A stretch of 23,972 nucleotides of DNA from Bin80 sp964503085 (GTDB lineage Bacteria > Bacteroidota > Rhodothermia > Rhodothermales > Bin80): NCBI GenBank assembly GCA_964503085.1, contig CAZCYQ010000052.1, positions 1 to 23,972 of the forward strand. The letters run 5' to 3'. Below the pieces are notes generated by a model. It saw nothing but the letters and a program-made list of their open reading frames with translations, did not search any database and was not told the origin of the DNA. A program made the position numbers and the translations under genes. Shown here piece after piece: positions 1 to 5,824 of the stretch. Position 1 is the first letter of the stretch. Each line of letters opens with the position of its first letter.

Positions 1-540
1 TCTTTTAAATACGCAGAAATTATAGATGTCTGCCCACCGCCTGTTTCCTTCTCTGAACTCTCCAGTCTCCGCGTTCCAGCTTCTGTGAGGTGCTACCCTA
101 AACCGGATCGTGGAAGGCTTATACTGTTTCCATACCTGATTATAGGCCGCAGATTTCACTTCTACTGAGGCATTAGATGACGTACGAATATCACACTCAT
201 CCCATTTCCTTCTTATCTTTTTGTGAAGTCCTAGTGCCGCCGCAACGAGAAACTCCGCAAGCACTCCTCGAGTGGTATTATTTGAAAGCATGGAACCCGA
301 CCAGCGCCAAAAGTCAATCAACTGGAGGGATGGCATAACTTTCTGCCCGTAAAACGCTTCTTGACCGGTAAGCAGTTTAGCTTCGTGCTGGAGAAGTCCA
401 TCATTCATGAGTTGCTCTCTAGGCTCGGATATATTCCAATGATTTTTTGCCAGTGGATTCACGCTCGTGAATATATGCCAAGAATCAAGGCAAGGATAAT
501 CAAGTTTGTCAAATTCATGTTGGGTTGTTAATTTTGCCAC
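1..540 (-). CDS. PD-(D/E)XK nuclease-like hypothetical protein, 3' end cut by the window edge
   Basis: Reading the minus strand from a GTG at 540 gives 180 uninterrupted codons to base 1, so the C-terminus lies outside the window. An in-frame TAG sits two codons upstream of the GTG (544-546), which makes GTG the natural start; the first in-frame ATG is 44 codons further in. Three blocks fit the PD-(D/E)XK nuclease fold: a helix with a conserved Glu (RGVLAEFLVAAALG, about residues 91-104), an Asp in DECDIRT (about 114-120) and the strand VEVKSAAY (about 126-133), which supplies the E-x-K pair. Near the edge, ADIYNFCVF is the kind of strand seen after the catalytic core in small stand-alone proteins of this type. 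Function is unknown: it could be a restriction-type or repair nuclease. It is divergent from the helicase remnant at 832. The open frame is certain; the fold call is by motif only. Confidence 0.7.
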   Translation of the reverse strand, partial: MAKLTTQHEFDKLDYPCLDSWHIFTSVNPLAKNHWNISEPREQLMNDGLLQHEAKLLTGQEAFYGQKVMPSLQLIDFWRWSGSMLSNNTTRGVLAEFLVAAALGLHKKIRRKWDECDIRTSSNASVEVKSAAYNQVWKQYKPSTIRFRVAPHRSWNAETGEFREGNRRWADIYNFCVFKR

Positions 541-831
541 AAACTAATGTAGCTTGTAGGGTCGCGCAGTTTCAGACTACATTCCTGATTCAGTCACCTT
601 GGGTGCGCTTGAAAGATGGCAATCCAAACAGGCAGGAGGTAAACAAATCGGAATCCTACATATTCAGCTTAGTGCAAAATCGCGCGTTGGCAAAGGTTTG
701 CTGATTCTGTACGCAACAGGCCAACGCGAGTGGCGGGGGCAATATCAGGTCCCCAGTACGTGAGTCTTGAAGTTCCTGCCAATAATTGCGCATACTGATG
801 GAAAACTGACTGGGTAAATGAAACGGGTCTG

Positions 832-1422
832 ATGGATATGGCAACATCTGGTGCTGACTCTGCCACGTTGGCTGAGCGATGGCAATCTCCACGCATGATG
901 GATCTGAGTCACGCTTCGCTCGAGAGCATCCTCAATGATGAGGAACTTCTGCGATCTCTAGAAAGCATTGAGGCTTTTCGTGCATTGCGCAAGCATGCAA
1001 CAAAAATTGTAACCGCAGAGAGTTCGTTGAAGAAAGCCGGGGCGGAGGATAGGCGAAGTTCAGACGCGCGCAGGGAAAAGCGCGAAATGGCCAAACACCG
1101 CAAGAAGATTGAAGAAGCGCTTTTGCAATTTCTCACCAGAGTTCCAATTTTCATGTACTTGACGGACTACCGGGAGAAAAGCCTAGTAGATGTGATTCAC
1201 ACTGCTGAGCCGGCCCTCTTCACAAAAGTCACGGGTCTTAAAATCCGAGATTTCGAAACGCTCTGCAAAATCGGTGTCTTTAACACACAGGTGCTGAATC
1301 AATCCATTGATGCCTTCAAGCGACAAGAAGTGCTCAGCTTTCAGGGTCCGGCGTTTTCATCAAATCCGGGACCGAGAGACAAAGGCGTGGTCGGATCCTG
1401 TTGTATGGTTGATAAACAGTGA
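832..1422 (+). pseudogene. C-terminal remnant of a large DEAD/DEAH-box helicase/restriction-type protein
   Basis: An open frame of 196 codons. The frame is open upstream only to a TGA at 796-798, and no helicase motifs (Walker A, DEAD/DEAH, motif VI) occur in it. From memory, the sequence resembles the extreme C-terminus of long DEAD/DEAH helicase proteins of the restriction-subunit type. The resembling parts are the start (DMATSGADSATLAERWQS), a basic coiled-coil-like stretch (about residues 60-95), then TRVPIFMYLTDYRE and VTGLKIRDFETLCKIGVFN. In those proteins this region follows the helicase core, so about 80% of the gene would be missing. The last ~25 residues (SNPGPRDKGVVGSC) look unlike the family and may be frameshifted. 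Bases 541-831 between this remnant and the nuclease gene have stops in every forward frame. It could be expressed as a short protein, but I read it as a relic. The family call is recollection and was not searched. Confidence 0.55.
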
Positions 1423-1480
1423 TATTGCATCAACCAGTTTGGAATACCTTGAAGCAGGTGTTGGATAAGTCTAGAAAACC

Positions 1481-2797
1481 ATGGCGCTAGTTGCGATTGT
1501 TGGTCGTCCAAATGTTGGGAAGTCCACGCTGTTTAATCGACTGACGGAATCGCGTCAGGCAATTGTACATGACGCCCCCGGCGTCACGCGGGATCGTGTC
1601 TATGGTCAGGTAATCTGGAACGGAAAGGAGTTTGCACTCGTGGATACGGGCGGGTACGTGCCGAGGAGTGCAGATCGGTTTGAGCGCGCAATACGCGAAC
1701 AGGTCCAGATTGCACTCGCAGAAGCGGACATTATCCTACTGATCACAGACGTCATGGCGGGCGTAACCGACCTTGATCAGGAAATGGCACGAATGCTCCG
1801 ACGAAGCAACAAGCCAGTGTTTGTTGTCGCGAACAAAGCCGACAACGAAAAGCGTCAGTGGGACGCGGCATCCATGTACAGTCTGGGACTGGGTGAGGTC
1901 TATTCCGTGAGTGCTACGAACGGGATGGGTACGGGTGATTTTCTGGATGCGGTTGTTGCCGCATTACCCGAGGAAGAACAAGGCGAAGATGACGGTGGCG
2001 TGAGAATTGCACTCATTGGACGGCCGAATGTGGGAAAATCCCAACTAACGAACACATTGTTGCGACAGGAACGCTCTATCGTAACAGAAATCAGCGGCAC
2101 AACGCGGGACGCTGTTGATGCAGAACTGACCTACAAGGGGGAGGCCATCACATTGGTTGATACGGCCGGATTAAGACGGCGGACCAAGGTCCGTGAGAAT
2201 GTAGAATTCTACGCTACATTGCGTACAGAACGCGCGATTCGTAGCTGCGATGTTGCAGTACTGCTTCTAGATGCAACGGTGGGCCTGGAAGCCCAGGATA
2301 TAAATGTTCTCAAGGAAGCGGAAGCGCTAAAAAAAGGTCTGGTGATTGTTGTTAACAAATGGGACCTTGTTGAAAAGGAAACCAACACTGCCAGAGACAC
2401 TGAACGTGCGATCCGGGAGCGTCTGAAGACACTGGATTACGTTCCGATCCTGTTTGTTTCGGCACTTACGGGCAAGCGCGCACATCGTGTGGTTGATATC
2501 TGTCTGGAGATAATGCGCAATGCAGCATATCGCGTGCCAACATCCGAGCTCAATCAAACGGTGCAGCAATCAATCGGGCGCTATCATCCTCCCACTTGGC
2601 GTGGGCGGTATGTGCAGATCAAATATGTAACTCAGGTTGGGGTCTCTCCGCCACTCTTTGCTTTTTTCTGTAATCATCCGCAGGGTGTTGGGACAGCTTA
2701 TACCCGTTATCTCGAAAACCAGCTTCGCAAAGCGTATGGCTTCACTGGGGTTCCGATTACGCTGGCTTTTCGGCGTAAATCTCCAGAAGACGGATAA
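1481..2797 (+). CDS. der: Ribosome biogenesis GTPase Der (EngA)
   Basis: 438 residues, the usual length for Der, a tandem-GTPase factor needed for 50S subunit maturation. The first G domain has the P-loop GRPNVGKS at 8-15, a G2 Thr in GVTRDR (about 34-39), DTGG at 55-58 and NKAD at 118-121. The second has a repeated GRPNVGKS at 180-187, DTAG at 227-230 and NKWD at 292-295. An acidic linker (EEEQGEDDGG, about 164-173) joins them. The C-terminal ~85 residues form the KH-like RNA-binding domain (RYHPPTWRGRYVQIKYVTQV). All motifs are intact. It starts 58 bp after the helicase remnant, marking the return to core genome. No clear Shine-Dalgarno precedes the ATG. nuoI follows after a gap of about 50 bp in the same direction. 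Confidence 0.98.
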   Translation: MALVAIVGRPNVGKSTLFNRLTESRQAIVHDAPGVTRDRVYGQVIWNGKEFALVDTGGYVPRSADRFERAIREQVQIALAEADIILLITDVMAGVTDLDQEMARMLRRSNKPVFVVANKADNEKRQWDAASMYSLGLGEVYSVSATNGMGTGDFLDAVVAALPEEEQGEDDGGVRIALIGRPNVGKSQLTNTLLRQERSIVTEISGTTRDAVDAELTYKGEAITLVDTAGLRRRTKVRENVEFYATLRTERAIRSCDVAVLLLDATVGLEAQDINVLKEAEALKKGLVIVVNKWDLVEKETNTARDTERAIRERLKTLDYVPILFVSALTGKRAHRVVDICLEIMRNAAYRVPTSELNQTVQQSIGRYHPPTWRGRYVQIKYVTQVGVSPPLFAFFCNHPQGVGTAYTRYLENQLRKAYGFTGVPITLAFRRKSPEDG

Positions 2798-2850
2798 TGG
2801 AACAATAACTGCCCGGTTTGATATCCAGAGGCCGAACGGTAGACAATCCC

Positions 2851-3561
2851 ATGCCTGGCGTACCGAAGAATACCAAAACCGAGAACGAACGAAAGCTCAA
2901 TTTCTGGGAACGGCTGTACCTCCCGGAAATCTTCAAAGGTCTCAGATACAGCTTCCGCAAGATGGTCAAGGAGCCATCTTATACGACGGAGTATCCAGAT
3001 GAACTTTGGGAGCCTCCTGATTCTTATCGTGGGCGTCCCGTGCTTGTGGAAGAGGAAGGCGCTCCGCGCTGCGTTTCCTGTAATCTTTGCGCCAAGGCAT
3101 GCCCCCCAATGGCAATATCAATGCAGTCGCGGGAGGTGGATGACCCGAACAGTAGTAAAGAGCGTGAACCAGCCTGGTTCGAGATCAACATGCTCCGCTG
3201 TATCTATTGCGGATTTTGTGAGGAAGTATGTCCGGAGGAAGCTATTGTAATGTCGAAGGAGTACGATCTCACTTTTCATGGACGGGATGAGGCGATCTTT
3301 GGGCTTGATCGGTTGTTGGTGCCCGCAGAGCGGCTCACAGATCGGCTTGATTATCTAGAGGAAGCCCGTAATAAGCAGGAGAACGCGGATGCATGGCAGC
3401 ATCGCAGGGATAATAATCTGCACAGCTTAAGGGACCGCCAATACGTGCGTGAGTTGGCAGAGACGCAAATGCCGACGTTAAAGAACACGCATTTGCGCTC
3501 GGAAACCCCCATTGCTGCTACCAACACATGGGAGGGCCGTCCTTCTTCAGACGATGCCTGA
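2851..3561 (+). CDS. nuoI: NADH-quinone oxidoreductase subunit I (two 4Fe-4S ferredoxin)
   Basis: Encodes the two-cluster ferredoxin subunit of respiratory complex I, which passes electrons along the peripheral arm toward quinone. From the ATG at 2851 the protein has 236 residues. The frame also allows a TTG at 2818, 11 codons earlier, which I consider less likely. The N-terminus has the membrane-contacting amphipathic stretch EIFKGLRYSFRKM (about 26-38). Cluster ligands are C74, C77, C80, C84 (CVSCNLCAKACP) and C117, C120, C123, C127 (CIYCGFCEEVCP). After these comes the NuoI-typical YDLTFHGRDEAIFG. The C-terminus extends some 50 residues beyond the ~180 aa of well-known NuoI proteins and is hydrophilic and charged. 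No other nuo gene lies in the window, so this subunit is separated from the rest of complex I. Its stop overlaps the next gene by 8 bp. Confidence 0.93.
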   Translation: MPGVPKNTKTENERKLNFWERLYLPEIFKGLRYSFRKMVKEPSYTTEYPDELWEPPDSYRGRPVLVEEEGAPRCVSCNLCAKACPPMAISMQSREVDDPNSSKEREPAWFEINMLRCIYCGFCEEVCPEEAIVMSKEYDLTFHGRDEAIFGLDRLLVPAERLTDRLDYLEEARNKQENADAWQHRRDNNLHSLRDRQYVRELAETQMPTLKNTHLRSETPIAATNTWEGRPSSDDA

Positions 3562-4009
3562 ACCAGATCCAGTGCGCTGTCGTAGTGCAGTGCTGGATCA
3601 ACTGCGCTACCTGATAGACGAGATTACTGCATTGCGACAAATTTCGCCACGCCTGCATGAGTCGCAAATCACCAACACTGACCGCGGACCATCAGTCAAA
3701 CAGTGCTACGGTGCGATCATCATGCGAGATCAAAACAAGATTCTTCCCGCTCTGAAGAATTTATCGGGACGTAAGGTAACCCCGGAGGCCTTGTCCATGG
3801 ATTGGAACAGCGTACCCATAAAGGATATTCTCGTGCAGGTTGAATCCGCCCGGAGATCGGTCATTGAGGCTGCCGAAGATCTAAGTGTGGAGGCTTGGTC
3901 ACAGCAGGTTACGGAGGGGATGGATGTCGGTCAATTCCTTTTAACCGCCTCGCAGCATGATACGGACACGCTCCGTACCGTGGCAGAAAGGCTTTATCGC
4001 AGTTGGTGA
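3554..4009 (+). CDS. DinB-like four-helix bundle protein
   Basis: 151 residues from the ATG at 3554, which overlaps the nuoI stop by 8 bp; a start at 3512 would overlap nuoI by 50 bp for no gain. The protein is almost entirely helical by composition. It shows the DinB/DUF664 layout: an N-terminal helix (LDQLRYLIDEITALRQ), a second helix beginning near SVKQCYGAIIMRDQNKILPAL, a central VPIKDILVQVESARRSVIEA, and a last helix with a His in LLTASQHDTDTLRTVAERLY. Members of this superfamily bind a metal through three His. I see only the C-terminal His clearly, so metal binding may be lost. No enzymatic role can be assigned. Its tight coupling to nuoI and holA (TGATG junction at 4007-4011) suggests co-translation, not functional linkage. 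Confidence 0.6.
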   Translation: MPEPDPVRCRSAVLDQLRYLIDEITALRQISPRLHESQITNTDRGPSVKQCYGAIIMRDQNKILPALKNLSGRKVTPEALSMDWNSVPIKDILVQVESARRSVIEAAEDLSVEAWSQQVTEGMDVGQFLLTASQHDTDTLRTVAERLYRSW

Positions 4010-5082
4010 TGTCTGCAGCGGGCAGCAGGCGCAAAAAAAAATCTGCGCTCCAGATCTATAAGGATCTGAAAAAAGATTTTGAGGGAGGACGCTTTAAGCC
4101 GGTCTATCTCTTCTACGGAGGAGAATCATACTTTGCGGATCAGCTGCAGCAGATTCTGATTGAGGATACTATTTCCCCGGAAGACCGTGACTTCAACCTT
4201 GATGTAGTTTATGGACCGGATATTGCAGCCAAAGATGCACTGGGTATATGCCAAATGGCTCCCATGCTGACTGAACGGCGTATTGTCATTGTACGGGCAT
4301 TTGATAAGCTTAAGGGGAATAAGTTGTTTGCAACGCTGGCTAAATGGCCAAATCCTGCAGCGGTTGTGCTCCTAATTTGCGAAGGCCGTCCCAAGTTCAA
4401 TGCGGATCCTTATTTCACCCTGAAACGAAACTCAAAAGTCGCCCAGGTAGTCGAGTTTGCTCCGTTGTGGCGCAATCAGGTAGGATCGTTTTTACGTGAG
4501 TACGCGGAGTCCCGAGGTTACAAGTTGGAAACGGGTGCCGAACAACTGCTGATAGAGTTTCTAGGCACCGGATTGGCGTTACTGACCCAGGAGATCGAAA
4601 AGCTGATCACTTATGTAGGTGCGTCTGAGAGGAGCGTGATTACGGAACAGGATGTTCTGCAGGCCAGTGGACAAACTCGGGAGATCAATGTATTTGAGCT
4701 ACAGGATGCTATCACGGATCGCAGACGGGTTGAGGCACACAGAATTGCAGAGCAGTTATTGCGAGGTGCTTCTTCAAGGCAGGGCGAGTGTCTGCGAATT
4801 CTAGCTGTACTAAGCCAGCACTTCCTTAAGCTCTGGAAATTGCACGGCTGTCCCTCACATGGCCTCAAGCCGGCAGATATTTCTAAGCGGACAGGCATTC
4901 CACCCAACATGATCTATAAGTACAGGCAGGCTGCACGCAAATGGCCGCTACCGGAAATCAAACGGGCCATGCAACTGTTTCTGAGTGCAGACAGCGAAAT
5001 CAAAGGATTCTCCAAACGAAGCCCGCATGTAATCATGACACTTTTGATTGTACAGCTGCTGTCTGAACCTTTGCGGTACTAA
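4009..5082 (+). CDS. holA: DNA polymerase III delta subunit
   Basis: The delta subunit of the clamp loader, which opens the beta sliding clamp during replication. From the ATG at 4009 it has 357 residues, close to the family norm. The ATG shares its A with the TGA of the preceding gene (TGATG), so it is preferred over the in-frame TTG 4003 and GTG 4006. The N-terminal domain shows KPVYLFYGGESYFADQ (residues ~28-43) and the clamp-binding-region pattern QMAPMLTERRIVIVRAFDKL (~80-99). The middle has GTGLALLTQEIEKLITYVG. The C-terminal collar domain has SQHFLKLWKL, IPPNMIYKYRQAARKW and LSADSEIKG, all typical of HolA. As expected for delta, there is no functional P-loop. A 12-bp perfect palindrome (5105-5116) lies 22 bp after the stop, without a T-run. 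Confidence 0.92.
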   Translation: MSAAGSRRKKKSALQIYKDLKKDFEGGRFKPVYLFYGGESYFADQLQQILIEDTISPEDRDFNLDVVYGPDIAAKDALGICQMAPMLTERRIVIVRAFDKLKGNKLFATLAKWPNPAAVVLLICEGRPKFNADPYFTLKRNSKVAQVVEFAPLWRNQVGSFLREYAESRGYKLETGAEQLLIEFLGTGLALLTQEIEKLITYVGASERSVITEQDVLQASGQTREINVFELQDAITDRRRVEAHRIAEQLLRGASSRQGECLRILAVLSQHFLKLWKLHGCPSHGLKPADISKRTGIPPNMIYKYRQAARKWPLPEIKRAMQLFLSADSEIKGFSKRSPHVIMTLLIVQLLSEPLRY

Positions 5083-5276
5083 TTGCGTTGGCATTGTTCG
5101 GGGGTCCCCGCGGGGATCATTGCAAACGCTTTCATGTTATGGTTATCCGAGGGGCTTCGGTCTGGTTCAGCTCAGGAAACATTCGTGTTTCGTCTCCACT
5201 GTGCTGCACCATGTCGGAAGGAGCCAATCTCACACAGGAAACGGATCGTATGGATGCCAAATAGCTACTCTCGCTC

Positions 5277-5717
5277 ATGTTGAGTAAAGCCCACTGGATG
5301 GACGAACTCTTGTGCGAGTACGTGGACGGAACGATGGACCGTAACGTTCGCGCTGCGTTTGAGGAGTGTGTAGAAGGCGATACACGACTTGCAAGGCAAG
5401 TCAGGTGCTTGCGTTGTATACGCCGATTGCTATGTGATCATCGTTTGCGAACTCCAACTGGTTTGCGTGAGTGTGTTCGTAGGCGCTTGTCTCGGCATCT
5501 GCCGTTTGCCAGTCCAGTCCGTCCACCACACACGAGTATTTTGGTTGGCACGGCCGTTGCGATTATTTTGGCGGCGGGGCTTGTAGCCGGTGCTTCGCGG
5601 CAGGTACCCACTTCGATAATGAGGTTGCATGGTGGGGGGCAATCTGTTTTAGAAGCGGACCTTGGATCAGTTAAAAGGGTTCAAGGTCGGCCCCTATGGG
5701 AGTATCTATCTGGTTAG
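5277..5717 (+). CDS. Anti-sigma-factor-like single-pass membrane protein
   Basis: 146 residues. The N-terminal cytoplasmic part has the anti-sigma signature DELLCEYVDGTMD (~9-21), followed by AAFEECVEGDTRLARQVRCL. This matches the Bacteroidota style of anti-sigma domain, in which the zinc-binding H-x3-C-x2-C is not preserved; only scattered Cys remain (C31, C44, C47, C53). One transmembrane helix is clear (ILVGTAVAIILAAGLVAGA, about 87-105), leaving ~40 periplasmic residues. Such proteins usually sit beside an ECF sigma gene, but none is here: upstream is holA, and a primary-type sigma lies 2.5 kb downstream beyond a tRNA and a secreted-protein gene. The 194 bp before the start hold only a 17-codon ORF (5211-5264). 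The stop codon TAG (5715-5717) touches the tRNA directly. It could also be a non-regulatory membrane protein. Confidence 0.6.
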   Translation: MLSKAHWMDELLCEYVDGTMDRNVRAAFEECVEGDTRLARQVRCLRCIRRLLCDHRLRTPTGLRECVRRRLSRHLPFASPVRPPHTSILVGTAVAIILAAGLVAGASRQVPTSIMRLHGGGQSVLEADLGSVKRVQGRPLWEYLSG

Positions 5718-5794
5718 GGGCTCTTAGCTCAGTGGTTTAGAGCGCTCGCCTCACACGCGAGAGGTCACAGGTTCGAATCCCGTAGGGCCCACCA
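5718..5794 (+). tRNA. tRNA-Val(CAC), CCA encoded
   Basis: 77 bases fold into a full cloverleaf. Acceptor GGGCTCT pairs with AGGGCCC (one G-T pair), followed by discriminator A and an encoded CCA. The D arm is GCTC/GAGC with a GG in the loop. The anticodon stem CTCGC/GCGAG holds loop CTCACAC, giving anticodon CAC. The T arm has the canonical TTCGAAT loop; its stem has one A-C mismatch at the middle pair. CAC reads the valine codon GUG. The first base follows the stop codon of the anti-sigma-like gene without any spacer, and the next gene starts 30 bp downstream, so the tRNA is probably released by processing from a longer transcript. Confidence 0.95.
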
Positions 5795-5824
5795 ACTGCT
5801 TACACTAAATAACCACGTCTAGAA

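Noticed and set aside
656..896. Two overlapping minus-strand frames of 75-78 codons between the nuclease gene and the helicase remnant
   Set aside because: They overlap each other and the start of the remnant, and neither translation resembles a protein family or has a signal or motif.
5105..5116. Perfect 12-bp GC-rich palindrome TCCCCGCGGGGA after holA, considered as a terminator
   Set aside because: The hairpin would have a two-base loop and there is no T-run after it, so a rho-independent terminator is not supported; a protein-binding site cannot be excluded.
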